Notes: generated from the letters alone by a model not told the origin. Positions 1 through 6,566 are shown, numbered from the stretch's first letter. The stretch: DNA of 8,250 bases from an uncultured Lacibacter sp. (GCF_946479605.1 NZ_CAMLGT010000174.1:1-8250); one strand, 5' to 3'. A program made the numbers and translations.

Positions 1-579
1 GATATTCCTGCTTACATCCGCCAGGCAAACGACCAGGAATTACTGGAACTGGCCTTGCTTGAAAACTTACAGCGTGAAAACCTGAATGCAGTGGAAATTG
101 CACTCAGCTATAAGCGATTGATGGAGGAGCTTGATTACACGCAGGAACAGGTGGCCGAACGCATGGGTAAAGACCGTACAACAGTTACCAATTATATCCG
201 CTTGCTGAAATTACCACCCGATATTCAACTGGCTGTACGCAATGGCAGTTTAAGCATGGGCCATGCACGTGCTTTAGTAAATGTTGACACGATCGACAAG
301 CAATTGTATGTGTACAATCAGGTAAAACAAAAAGAACTATCGGTACGCCAAACAGAAAACCTGGTGCGCCAGATGTACAAATCATCGCCTGTTAATAAAG
401 CGGTAAAAGGCGGTTTACCTCCGGCATTTCAACGTATTGAAGATAACTTAGCATCACAATTAGGCACCAAGGTAAAACTGAACCACAGCAAAAAAGGAAA
501 TGGTGTTATTTCTATTGAATATTATTCGCTGGAACAGTTTAACCAGATATTAAAACAACTGGGCACCGACGTTGATTAA
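1..579 (+). CDS. parB: ParB/Spo0J chromosome-partitioning protein, 5' end missing
   Basis: DNA-binding, CTP-dependent clamp protein that loads at parS sites and works with the ParA ATPase to segregate the chromosome. The frame is open from base 1, so the start lies upstream; 192 residues are visible and roughly 100 N-terminal ones are missing, including the GERR-type CTP-binding box. The conserved family motif ENLQRENLN is at visible residues 21-29. A helix-turn-helix follows at about 45-72 (TQEQVAERMGKDRTTVTNYI, then RLLKLP). The last ~40 residues (GVISIEYYSLEQFNQIL) fit the C-terminal dimerisation domain. TTG at 55 is an internal Leu codon, not the start. The DUF5683 gene begins 3 bases after the stop, so the two are probably co-transcribed. 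parA would be expected just upstream but is not in the window. Family call is firm; only the missing 5' part is uncertain. Confidence 0.95.
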   Translation, partial: DIPAYIRQANDQELLELALLENLQRENLNAVEIALSYKRLMEELDYTQEQVAERMGKDRTTVTNYIRLLKLPPDIQLAVRNGSLSMGHARALVNVDTIDKQLYVYNQVKQKELSVRQTENLVRQMYKSSPVNKAVKGGLPPAFQRIEDNLASQLGTKVKLNHSKKGNGVISIEYYSLEQFNQILKQLGTDVD

Positions 580-582
580 CAC

Positions 583-1194
583 ATGAGGTATTTCATTCTC
601 TTACTGATCTTTTCATTTGGTTTGGCTGCAGCGCAGGCACAGGACAGTACTATTAAGTCTGCCCCTGCTGTTACAGGCGACAGTATTGCTGCTAAAAAAA
701 CCGACACTACAAAAAAAATCGTTCCTCACTCACCACGCAAAGCAATGATCCGCTCAGCCATTATTCCGGGCTGGGGACAGGCTTACAATAAAAAATACTG
801 GAAAATCCCGATTGTATATGGTGCGTTGGGCACTGCCGCCGGATTCTTCATTTATAACCGCAGGGAATATATTGATGCAAGAGATGCTTACCGGAATATG
901 ATGGATAACGATGATACAAACAATCATCTGATCAAACCAAAATTCCAGCCGATTGATCCGGAAGCTGTACGCCAATACCGTATTGCTGTACGACAGTATG
1001 TTGACTATTCCGTATTGGCATTTGTGGTGTTGTGGGGGCTGAATGTAGTGGATGCCACTGTTGACGGACACCTGAAAGAATTTGAAGTAAACGATAATTT
1101 ATCAATGCAGATCAACCCAACAGTAAATCCTTTATCGAAGCAGGCGAATGTTGGCGTGATCTTTACCTTTGGTAAAAAAAATACAGCAAGATAA
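583..1194 (+). CDS. DUF5683 family membrane protein
   Basis: Function unknown; 203 residues. It has a signal peptide at 1-19 (cleavage likely after AQA, before Q20) and a low-complexity Ala/Asp/Lys/Thr linker to about residue 48. The signature SPRKAMIRSAIIPGWGQAYN at 50-69 is what I recognise as DUF5683. Two hydrophobic segments lie at about 75-91 and 142-158, followed by DATVDGHLKEF, and the C-terminus is rich in short beta-like stretches (NVGVIFTFGKK). The ATG is 3 bases after the parB stop, which supports both the start and co-transcription. In Bacteroidota this family commonly sits between parB and dapB, so a role in envelope or cell-cycle functions is tempting, but that is inference from neighbours only. 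It could sit in the inner membrane, or pass through it to the outer membrane. Confidence 0.85.
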   Translation: MRYFILLLIFSFGLAAAQAQDSTIKSAPAVTGDSIAAKKTDTTKKIVPHSPRKAMIRSAIIPGWGQAYNKKYWKIPIVYGALGTAAGFFIYNRREYIDARDAYRNMMDNDDTNNHLIKPKFQPIDPEAVRQYRIAVRQYVDYSVLAFVVLWGLNVVDATVDGHLKEFEVNDNLSMQINPTVNPLSKQANVGVIFTFGKKNTAR

Positions 1195-1240
1195 TCTTCA
1201 TCTTGCACGATTCACCAGAACAACCAAACCAGACATTTAC

Positions 1241-1957
1241 ATGAAACTTGCACTTATCGGATACGGAAAGATGGGAAAGGCCATCCATGAAATTGCAAAA
1301 GAGCGTGGCCATGAAGCAGTGTTGATCATTGATGCCGACAACCTGCACGAACTTACTCCTGAAAATATCAAGAAAGCCGATGTGGTGATTGAGTTTACCA
1401 GTCCACACACAGCATTTAAAAATGTTACGTTCTGTTTGCAACAAGGCGTACCGGTAGTATGCGGTTCAACCGGCTGGTTGGAAAAACTGGATGAAGCAAA
1501 AGCCATTGCAGAAGCAAGCCGCACCGGCCTCATCGTTGCCAGCAATTTCAGCGTGGGTGTAAATATTTTCTTTGAGGTGAATAAGCGTCTTGCTCAGCTC
1601 ATGAACGGTCAGGACAATTATGATGTAACACTCAAAGAAATTCATCATACCGCTAAAAAAGATGCACCAAGCGGCACCGCCATCAGCCTGGCAGAACAAG
1701 TGCTGGCAGAACTGGGACGAAAAGAAAAATGGGTAAACGAAACATCCACACAACCCGGCGATCTTGCCATCATCAGCGAACGGATAGATCCTGCACCCGG
1801 TACGCACTTTGTAAAATACAGTTCGGCTATTGATGATATTGAGATCATCCACACAGCCCACAACCGCACCGGGTTTGCATTAGGCGCTGTACTTGCGGCA
1901 GAATTCTTAAAAAATAAAGTTGGATTTTTTGGAATGAAAGAAGTGCTTAACTTGTAA
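1241..1957 (+). CDS. dapB: 4-hydroxy-tetrahydrodipicolinate reductase
   Basis: Cytoplasmic NAD(P)H-dependent reductase that converts 4-hydroxy-2,3,4,5-tetrahydrodipicolinate to tetrahydrodipicolinate in the diaminopimelate/lysine pathway. I chose ATG 1241 (238 residues) because the Rossmann motif then starts at once (MKLALIGYGKMGK, G7-x-G9-x-x-G12). The open frame continues 24 codons upstream, but that part overlaps the DUF5683 gene and is unlike the family. Further motifs are VVIEFTSP (48-55), CGSTGW (74-79) and ASNFSVGVN (100-108). The active-site signature EIHHTAKKDAPSGTA lies at 133-147, with H135 and K139 aligning with E. coli H159 and K163. The C-terminal NRTGFALGA...G..GMKEVL also fits. 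The protein is shorter than the ~270-residue E. coli enzyme, as is usual in Bacteroidota. The 46-base gap to the gene before suggests the same operon. Confidence 0.96.
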   Translation: MKLALIGYGKMGKAIHEIAKERGHEAVLIIDADNLHELTPENIKKADVVIEFTSPHTAFKNVTFCLQQGVPVVCGSTGWLEKLDEAKAIAEASRTGLIVASNFSVGVNIFFEVNKRLAQLMNGQDNYDVTLKEIHHTAKKDAPSGTAISLAEQVLAELGRKEKWVNETSTQPGDLAIISERIDPAPGTHFVKYSSAIDDIEIIHTAHNRTGFALGAVLAAEFLKNKVGFFGMKEVLNL

Positions 1958-1968
1958 GCACAGTATGC

Positions 1969-1995
1969 CTGAAACCCCTGTTCAGCTTTTCTTTT
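1969..1995 (+). terminator. Weak candidate terminator after dapB
   Basis: A CTGAA / TTCAG inverted repeat (5-bp stem, 7-base loop) 11 bases after the dapB stop is followed by a T-rich tract (CTTTTCTTTTATT). The stem is short, so this is only a plausible end for the parB-DUF5683-dapB transcript. Confidence 0.3.
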
Positions 1996-2064
1996 ATTGT
2001 ACCGATGTCTGTTCCCGTCAGTGATGTGTCATGAACAGATTTATTGACAGTAATTTCCTGTTCA
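1978..2064. repeat. Cluster of four CTGTTC/GAACAG hexamers before the sensor kinase gene
   Basis: CTGTTC occurs at 1978-1983, 2009-2014 and 2058-2063, and its complement GAACAG at 2033-2038. Two of these form a 7-bp inverted pair, TGAACAG (2032-2038) and CTGTTCA (2058-2064), separated by 19 bases. All lie in the 159-base spacer between dapB and the kinase gene. They could be binding sites for a regulator of the two-component operon, but no regulator is identified. The first copy also takes part in the weak hairpin after dapB. Confidence 0.3.
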
Positions 2065-2116
2065 ACATGGGAAAACTCTGGCAACCTGCGTTTATCCAGA
2101 AAATAAATAAGTACAC

Positions 2117-4048
2117 ATGCACAGGTATGCACTTTCCACATTGCTTTTACTGTTTGTTTGCGGTTTTGTTTCAGCACAAAAAAACAAACAGGTTATTGAC
2201 AGTCTTGAAAAACTGGCTGGTAAAGAAACCGACAGCAATCTTGTAAAAATATTGAACGACCTTACCTGGGAATATCGCATGGTAAACAGGGACAAAGCCA
2301 AATCGTATGGGTTCAAAGCCATACAGCAGGCTAAAAAAATAAACTACCCAAAAGGACTTGCACAGGCTTACAACGATCTTGGTATTTTATTATACGACCA
2401 GGAGAAGTATGACAGCGCCATTGCTTTCTACCAGCAGTCGGGCAACATCCGTAAACAGCTGAACGATGGATTGGGTATGGCGAAAGTGTATAACAAAATC
2501 GGCATTGTGTACCAGCGTAAAGGTGAATTTGATAAAGCACTCGAAAATCAACTGCTGGCTTTATCGCTCTTCACCAAACACAAAGACAATATCGGCATCT
2601 CCTATTCGCTTAACAACATTGGTATTCTCAACCAAAACCTGGGCCGTTACGACGAAGCGATCAAATACCAGCTGCAGTCAATTGAAATAAAAGAAAAACT
2701 CAACGACAACTACGGGCTTGCCGGTTCGTTTGTAAACATTGCCAACATTTATAAAATAAAAGGCGATGATAAAAAAGCAGCGGATTATTATTTAAAAGCC
2801 ATTGAAATAAGCCGCACAATACAGGATAAAGAATACCTGGCCAATGCATTGAACAACATGGGCACGTTGTACCTCAAGAAACAAGATTACAAACAGGCGC
2901 TTGCTACAGTAAACGAATCATTAGTATTAAGAAAAGAACTGGGCGATACCAAAGGACAGGTTAGTTGTATGAACAACCTTGGTCTTATTTTCCAGCAACA
3001 AAAGTTGTTTGATTCATCCATCGCAATTTTAACTTCGGCACTAACTCTTGGCCGCTCAGCAGTAAACTGTTTGCCTGAAGTAAATCAAACCTATCTTGCC
3101 CTTTCACATTCGTATGAAGCCATCAATAAAACAAACGAAGCTTTATCGATGTACAAATTTTATGCATCAACAAAAGATTCGCTGTTTACCGATAATCTAT
3201 CAGAAAAGTTTGCAGAACTGGAAACTAAATACCAAACATTAGAAAAGGAAAAAGAAATTGAACGGCAGCAACATGTGATTGAAAAAAAGAACACCTGGAT
3301 CATTGGTATTTCCGGTGCAATTCTGTTGCTTGGATTATTGGCCCTTTCATCGTACCGAAGGTATAAACTGAAACAGGAAGCAAAGCTGCAGCAAACAGTA
3401 ATGGAACAACAGCAACTGGCCGCTGCAGCAGTTATGAAAGCCGAAGAAAATGAACGGCAACGTATTGCCAAAGATCTTCATGATGGTGTAGGACAAATGA
3501 TGAGTGCAGCGAAAATGAATCTTTCTTCTTTTGAAAATGATCTGCAGTTTACAACCGATGATCAGCGGAACTCCTTCGACCGTATCATCAGTCTTGTTGA
3601 TGAAAGCTGCAGAGAAGTGCGCAGTGTGAGCCACCAGATGATGCCAAACATTTTACTTAAGTCTGGCCTTGCAAATGCAGTGGCCGATTTCCTTGATAAA
3701 ATTGATCAGCGCCAGCTGAAAGTAGCCTTGCATACAGAAGGGTTGAATGAAAGGCTTGATGAGAATACAGAGATCGTTCTCTACCGTGTATTGCAGGAGT
3801 GTGTGAACAATGTTATTAAACATTCCGGCGCTTCGCAACTGGATATTGCGTTGATCAAAGACCAAGATGGCATCAGCATCAGCATTGAAGACAATGGAAA
3901 AGGATTTAACCCCGCAGAACTGAACGAAGACGCTGGTATTGGTTTGAAAAATATGAAGGCAAGGATCGATTACTTGAACGGTACAATTGATTTTGATTCT
4001 GCACCAGGCAAAGGAACGTTAGTTGCAATACATCTTCCTTCGGCATAA
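2117..4048 (+). CDS. TPR-containing sensor histidine kinase (HisKA_3 / HATPase_c)
   Basis: Membrane sensor kinase of a two-component system, 643 residues. It has a signal peptide at 1-20 (cut likely after VSA, before Q21). About six tetratricopeptide units lie between residues ~82 and ~320 (each with a pattern like NNLGILY...Y..AI.....) and should face the periplasm. A charged coiled coil (~358-391) leads to one transmembrane helix (394-412), then a cytoplasmic Gln/Ala-rich coiled coil. The HisKA_3 dimerisation/phosphoacceptor motif ERQRIAKDLHDGVGQ has H455 as the likely phosphorylated residue. The HATPase_c domain shows an N box (QECVNNVIKH, 560-569), a G1 box (DNGKGF, 592-597) and a G2 box (GIGLKNM, 607-613), so it looks catalytically intact. 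The response regulator gene starts 60 bases downstream and is its probable partner. The signal is unknown. The ATG is preferred because the signal peptide follows it directly. Confidence 0.93.
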   Translation: MHRYALSTLLLLFVCGFVSAQKNKQVIDSLEKLAGKETDSNLVKILNDLTWEYRMVNRDKAKSYGFKAIQQAKKINYPKGLAQAYNDLGILLYDQEKYDSAIAFYQQSGNIRKQLNDGLGMAKVYNKIGIVYQRKGEFDKALENQLLALSLFTKHKDNIGISYSLNNIGILNQNLGRYDEAIKYQLQSIEIKEKLNDNYGLAGSFVNIANIYKIKGDDKKAADYYLKAIEISRTIQDKEYLANALNNMGTLYLKKQDYKQALATVNESLVLRKELGDTKGQVSCMNNLGLIFQQQKLFDSSIAILTSALTLGRSAVNCLPEVNQTYLALSHSYEAINKTNEALSMYKFYASTKDSLFTDNLSEKFAELETKYQTLEKEKEIERQQHVIEKKNTWIIGISGAILLLGLLALSSYRRYKLKQEAKLQQTVMEQQQLAAAAVMKAEENERQRIAKDLHDGVGQMMSAAKMNLSSFENDLQFTTDDQRNSFDRIISLVDESCREVRSVSHQMMPNILLKSGLANAVADFLDKIDQRQLKVALHTEGLNERLDENTEIVLYRVLQECVNNVIKHSGASQLDIALIKDQDGISISIEDNGKGFNPAELNEDAGIGLKNMKARIDYLNGTIDFDSAPGKGTLVAIHLPSA

Positions 4049-4083
4049 TATCATGGGTCTTATCATACTGTCGTTTTTTTAAA

Positions 4084-4092
4084 TATCTTCGG
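4084..4092 (+). promoter_or_regulatory. Possible -7 element before the response regulator gene
   Basis: TATCTTCGG resembles the Bacteroidetes -7 consensus TAnnTTTG with one mismatch and lies 16 bases before the ATG at 4109. I see no good TTTG partner about 19 bases upstream, so the regulator may simply be read through from the kinase gene. Confidence 0.22.
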
Positions 4093-4108
4093 CCAACCTT
4101 CTACTTGT

Positions 4109-4750
4109 ATGCCTTCACCTCTGTACAAAATCGCAATTGTTGACGATCACCAGATCGTTATTGATGGTCTTCATTCACTGTTGAAAGGATACCAGCAGTT
4201 TGAGATTGTGCTTGAATCGAACCACCCGGAAAAAATTCTTCCTGAGCTTCGTAAACAGCCAGTGGATATTTTGCTTACTGATATTATGATGCCCGGCATG
4301 ACGGGTGTGGAACTCGCCCAAAAAGTAAAACAGGAATTCCCCGGCATTAAGATCGTAGCCTTATCCATGAATGGTGAAGGAAGCCTGGTAAATCAAATGA
4401 TTGAAGAAAGTGAGATCAATGGTTATCTGATTAAAAACATTGGTCAAACAGAATTTATTACTGCACTGTTGAAAATTGCGGAAGGTGGTATTTATTTCAG
4501 TGAGGAAGTACTTCAGGAAATGCTGAAAGCAGGTGAACGAAGAAAAGAGTCAGAAGAGAGCCATCTTACCAACCGTGAAATAGAGATCATCCGTTTAATT
4601 GAAAAGGAATACAGCAATAAAAAAATTGCGGAAGAGTTATTCCTGAGCGAACGCACTGTTGAAACACACAGGAAAAATATCTTCCGCAAAACAAAAACCA
4701 ATTCTGTTATAGGACTTATCAAGTATGCCTATGAGTACAAACTCATTTAA
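4109..4750 (+). CDS. NarL/LuxR-family DNA-binding response regulator
   Basis: Cytoplasmic transcription factor, 213 residues, probable phosphorylation target of the upstream kinase. The receiver domain (~7-125) has the acidic pair D12-D13, the phosphoacceptor D58 in LLTDIMMPGMTG, the switch residue S86 (ALSMN) and the conserved K109 (YLIKN), so all key receiver residues are present. After a charged linker, the GerE/LuxR helix-turn-helix spans ~153-208: LTNREIEIIRLI, then SNKKIAEELFLSERTVETHR and KNIFRKTKTNS. The length is typical for the family. Target genes cannot be read from the sequence; the convergent outer membrane protein gene next door is one candidate, but that is only a guess from position. 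Its stop codon TAA (4748-4750) interlocks with the stop of that opposing gene. Confidence 0.95.
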   Translation: MPSPLYKIAIVDDHQIVIDGLHSLLKGYQQFEIVLESNHPEKILPELRKQPVDILLTDIMMPGMTGVELAQKVKQEFPGIKIVALSMNGEGSLVNQMIEESEINGYLIKNIGQTEFITALLKIAEGGIYFSEEVLQEMLKAGERRKESEESHLTNREIEIIRLIEKEYSNKKIAEELFLSERTVETHRKNIFRKTKTNSVIGLIKYAYEYKLI

Positions 4751-5253
4751 CGGATGGCAATACCCAATTTCAGTAACACACTGTGCGATCCGCCGCTGGT
4801 ATTTTTCTTTTGCCAGCCATCGTAATGTACACTTGCATTAAAGATGGAAAAATTTAAACCTGCACCCACATCATAGGCAAAGCGGCTTTCTCTTGCATCA
4901 ATTGTTTCATCACGCACCAAACCTAATCCTGCATTACCGGTAAGGAAAAAATTGTTGGCCGGATAAAAACGCACACCTGCTTTTAACGGCACCACGGTAA
5001 TCTTGCCGTATGGATTAAATGATTCCGGTGCGTACGATTGAAAACCAAGTGTGCCTGTGAGATAAACATTTTGTGCCACACCAAAACCTGCCAACCCTTC
5101 AATACCAAATACACTTTTATAATCGTTTCTGAAATCGCCGAGCGGCGCACCAATAATGACGTTACCCCCAAAAATGGTATTGGCTTTTTGTGCATACGAA
5201 GCACTTGTTAACCCGATCATTGCTACAATAATGGATAAAATTTTACTCTTCAT
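4747..5253 (-). CDS. Small secreted outer-membrane beta-barrel-like protein
   Basis: 168 residues with a signal peptide at 1-21 (SASYA, then Q22). The mature part alternates Gly/aromatic and polar residues in short strands with turns (GGNVIIGAPLGDF, GIEGLAGFGVAQNVYLTGTL, LKAGVRFYPANNFFLTGNAG, FAYDVGAGLNFSIFNASVHYDGW, VLLKLGIAI). This fits a barrel of about eight strands of the OmpA/OmpW-like or porin-like type common in Bacteroidota. I do not recognise a named family and assign no substrate. One oddity is the C-terminal ...GIAIR rather than the aromatic residue that usually ends barrel proteins, so the last strand may sit slightly inward. The start follows from the signal peptide. The gene faces the response regulator tail to tail with overlapping stops, and diverges from the Rrf2 gene across a 175-base spacer. 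Confidence 0.8.
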   Translation of the reverse strand: MKSKILSIIVAMIGLTSASYAQKANTIFGGNVIIGAPLGDFRNDYKSVFGIEGLAGFGVAQNVYLTGTLGFQSYAPESFNPYGKITVVPLKAGVRFYPANNFFLTGNAGLGLVRDETIDARESRFAYDVGAGLNFSIFNASVHYDGWQKKNTSGGSHSVLLKLGIAIR

Positions 5254-5353
5254 AACATCTGTTTACTGCTTCATTTTCCAATATTGTACCAAAAGCAAAA
5301 CCACCAGGGGCATTTCCATTTATTTAACAAATTCACGGCCATGTCAGGCTCAT

Positions 5354-5384
5354 TTTCGTTTCCAACAAAAATATTCTACTTTGC
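5354..5384 (+). promoter_or_regulatory. Bacteroidetes-type promoter of the Rrf2 gene
   Basis: A -33 like element TTTC (5354-5357; consensus TTTG) is separated by 19 bases from a perfect TAnnTTTG element, TACTTTGC (5377-5384). The spacing matches the Bacteroidetes primary sigma-factor promoter. The start of transcription would fall near 5390, leaving a leader of about 39 bases before the ATG at 5429. The rest of the 175-base spacer (5254-5428) also has to hold the promoter of the divergent outer membrane protein gene, for which I find no clear match. Confidence 0.55.
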
Positions 5385-5394
5385 AAGTGGAGAA
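5374..5394. promoter_or_regulatory. Imperfect dyad over the -7 box; candidate Rrf2 operator
   Basis: The left arm TTCTACTT (5374-5381) is mirrored by AAGT (5385-5388) and AGAA (5391-5394), with two extra bases between the right half-arms. The dyad covers the -7 box and the probable transcription start. Rrf2 proteins bind dyads as dimers and often repress their own gene, so a role as operator is plausible but unproven; chance symmetry in AT-rich DNA is the alternative. Confidence 0.3.
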
Positions 5395-5428
5395 TTACGC
5401 TTTTTCCTGACTTTTTAATTTCTTATAA

Positions 5429-5833
5429 ATGCTGTCGAAAAAAACACAATACGCATTCCAGGCACTGAGTTATATGGCTCAGCAAAAAAACAATGAGCCC
5501 ATCCTCATTGCTGAAATTGCAAAAAAGAAAAAAATTCCGCTGAAGTTCCTGGAGAACATTCTGCTGCTGATGCGTAAGGATGGTATTCTTGAAAGTAAAA
5601 AAGGAAAAGGCGGCGGTTATTACTTTAAAATAAAGCCATCGCAAGTAACGCTTGCAAGGGTTATCCGTTTGTTAGATGGTCCGATTGCTCCCCTCTCCTG
5701 TGTAAGCCTTCACTTCTATGAACGTTGTAAAAACTGCGATGAAAAACATTGTGGCCTGCACGATATGATGATCAAGGTACGGGATGCCAATCTCAAGATC
5801 CTTGAGAACAAAACAGTAGCCGATATTACCTGA
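5429..5833 (+). CDS. Rrf2-family transcriptional regulator with a C-terminal Cys cluster
   Basis: Cytoplasmic winged-helix regulator, 134 residues, the normal family length. The N-terminus MLSKKTQYAFQALSYMA and the helix-turn-helix/wing (about 23-68: ILIAEIAKKKKIPLKFLENI, LLLMRKDGIL, GKGGGYYF) are typical. The dimerisation region carries C91, C100, C103 and C108, with H111 close by. This spacing differs from IscR (C92-x5-C98-x5-C104, H107), but three Cys plus another ligand could hold a redox-sensitive Fe-S cluster or another cofactor. I infer redox, iron or sulfur sensing from the family rather than from the gene itself. It has its own promoter upstream and a possible operator over it. The stop TGA (5831-5833) shares its last base with the ATG of the acylphosphatase gene, so the two are co-transcribed and probably translationally coupled. 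Confidence 0.92.
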   Translation: MLSKKTQYAFQALSYMAQQKNNEPILIAEIAKKKKIPLKFLENILLLMRKDGILESKKGKGGGYYFKIKPSQVTLARVIRLLDGPIAPLSCVSLHFYERCKNCDEKHCGLHDMMIKVRDANLKILENKTVADIT

Positions 5834-6105
5834 TGCGGAAAACGATAGCCATAACCGTTAGAGGTAAAGTGCAGGGTGTGTGGTTCCGCAAATACACATT
5901 TGACAAAGCTGTGGAGTTACAACTCACGGGAATTGTTCGTAATACAGCCGAAGGCGATGTAGCCATTATTGCCACCGGCACCGAAGACCAGCTTGCTGAT
6001 TTTATTGAATGGTGCTGGATGGGCTCACCAAAAAGCAAGGTAACTGCAGTGATAACAAGCGATGTTGAACTGAAGATGTTTGACAGGTTTGAAGTGGTAA
6101 AGTAA
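5833..6105 (+). CDS. acyP: Acylphosphatase
   Basis: Small cytosolic enzyme, 90 residues, that hydrolyses the carboxyl-phosphate bond of acyl phosphates such as acetyl phosphate or 1,3-bisphosphoglycerate. Both family signatures are present. The first is VRGKVQGVWFRKYT (9-22), with R19 as the phosphate-binding catalytic Arg. The second is GIVRNTAEGDVAIIATG (33-49), with N37 as the catalytic Asn. The length is complete for the family, and the residues needed for activity are intact. Its ATG overlaps the stop of the Rrf2 gene by one base (TGATG), making it the second gene of that operon. A link between an Rrf2 sensor and acyl-phosphate turnover is not one I know as established. The gene ends 5 bases before the opposing lipoprotein gene. 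Confidence 0.95.
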   Translation: MRKTIAITVRGKVQGVWFRKYTFDKAVELQLTGIVRNTAEGDVAIIATGTEDQLADFIEWCWMGSPKSKVTAVITSDVELKMFDRFEVVK

Positions 6106-6122
6106 ATACTCTACCGTTTACT
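6101..6122. terminator. Weak hairpin spanning two convergent stop codons
   Basis: AGTAAA (6101-6106) and TTTACT (6117-6122) form a 6-bp inverted repeat with a 10-base loop. It includes the acylphosphatase stop (TAA, 6103-6105) and the opposing lipoprotein stop (TAG on the minus strand, 6113-6111). There is no strong T tract on either side, so this is a tentative bidirectional terminator at best. Confidence 0.22.
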
Positions 6123-6566
6123 GAAACAATACCGGTAATCGTACCCACTACCATCCATAAAAGCGAACAGGCGCTGACCTGATGAACGAAAATCGAAACG
6201 ATCGAAATACCAATCGATCACACGGTTACTGGAAAAATCATACAACTTGATCCACAATACATTTTTCGTTTCTGTCTGTCGGTTTCCTTCCCTGTCGATA
6301 TAACTGTTGCTCACGGAACGTATTTCCCAACTGCCCTGCATAATAGTGCCAGCATCTGTATAACGGGCAGTACGGTCTTCAAGAAAAGTAAATGTTCCGC
6401 TTTGATAAGCTGAAGGAACATTTTCATTGTTCAATGGGCGGCGCTTTTGTAGCTCGGTCAGTTGCCAGCTGCCTTCCAGTCTGTTTTCGGGCAGCCATTT
6501 CCGGCAGGAACCAAGTGTTGTAATAAGAAAAGCGAAAAGAAAAAGAGTGTAAAGTTTTGATTGCAT
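6111..6566 (-). CDS. Lipocalin-like lipoprotein
   Basis: 151 residues if it starts at the ATG ending at 6566. An ATG nine codons upstream is possible, but it would put extra charged residues before the signal sequence. The N-terminus is a lipoprotein signal: hydrophobic stretch 5-17, then lipobox L18-G19-S20-C21, so the mature protein should be lipidated on C21. The mature part begins WLPENRLEGSW (GSW at 32-34) and repeats a GSW at 78-80, with strand-rich spacing between (SGTFTFLEDRTARYTDAGTI). This is the usual look of Bacteroidota lipocalin-like domain proteins, which fold as small beta barrels of unknown ligand. It likely sits on the periplasmic side of an envelope membrane. It is divergent from the gene at 6753 and convergent with the acylphosphatase gene. 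Confidence 0.8.
   Translation of the reverse strand: MQSKLYTLFLFAFLITTLGSCRKWLPENRLEGSWQLTELQKRRPLNNENVPSAYQSGTFTFLEDRTARYTDAGTIMQGSWEIRSVSNSYIDREGNRQTETKNVLWIKLYDFSSNRVIDWYFDRFDFRSSGQRLFAFMDGSGYDYRYCFSKR

Noticed and set aside
1168..1199. A possible dapB promoter: TTTG at 1168-1171 and TAATCTTC at 1192-1199.
   Set aside because: The -7 part has two mismatches in the TTTG half, and the short gaps fit read-through from parB, so it is too weak to annotate.
1169..1240. A 24-codon N-terminal extension of DapB.
   Set aside because: It overlaps the end of the DUF5683 gene, and the family's Rossmann motif starts right after ATG 1241.
1947..2177. A 76-codon minus-strand open frame across the dapB-kinase spacer.
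   Set aside because: It overlaps both flanking genes, shows no recognisable domain or signal, and its composition looks like a shadow of spacer and signal-peptide sequence.
2041..2203. An 11-base direct repeat, TTATTGACAGT, at 2041-2051 and 2193-2203, flanking the start of the sensor kinase gene.
   Set aside because: One copy is in the spacer and the other inside the coding region, in different frames, with no matching flanks; it does not look like a target-site duplication or a duplicated gene end.
2031..2246. A 71-codon plus-strand open frame overlapping the start of the kinase gene.
   Set aside because: More than half lies out of frame over the kinase signal peptide and first domain; Cys/His/Phe-rich composition is typical of a shadow frame.
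5156..5410. An 84-codon plus-strand open frame in the spacer before the Rrf2 gene.
   Set aside because: It starts antisense to the outer membrane protein gene and runs through the Rrf2 promoter; no protein-like pattern.
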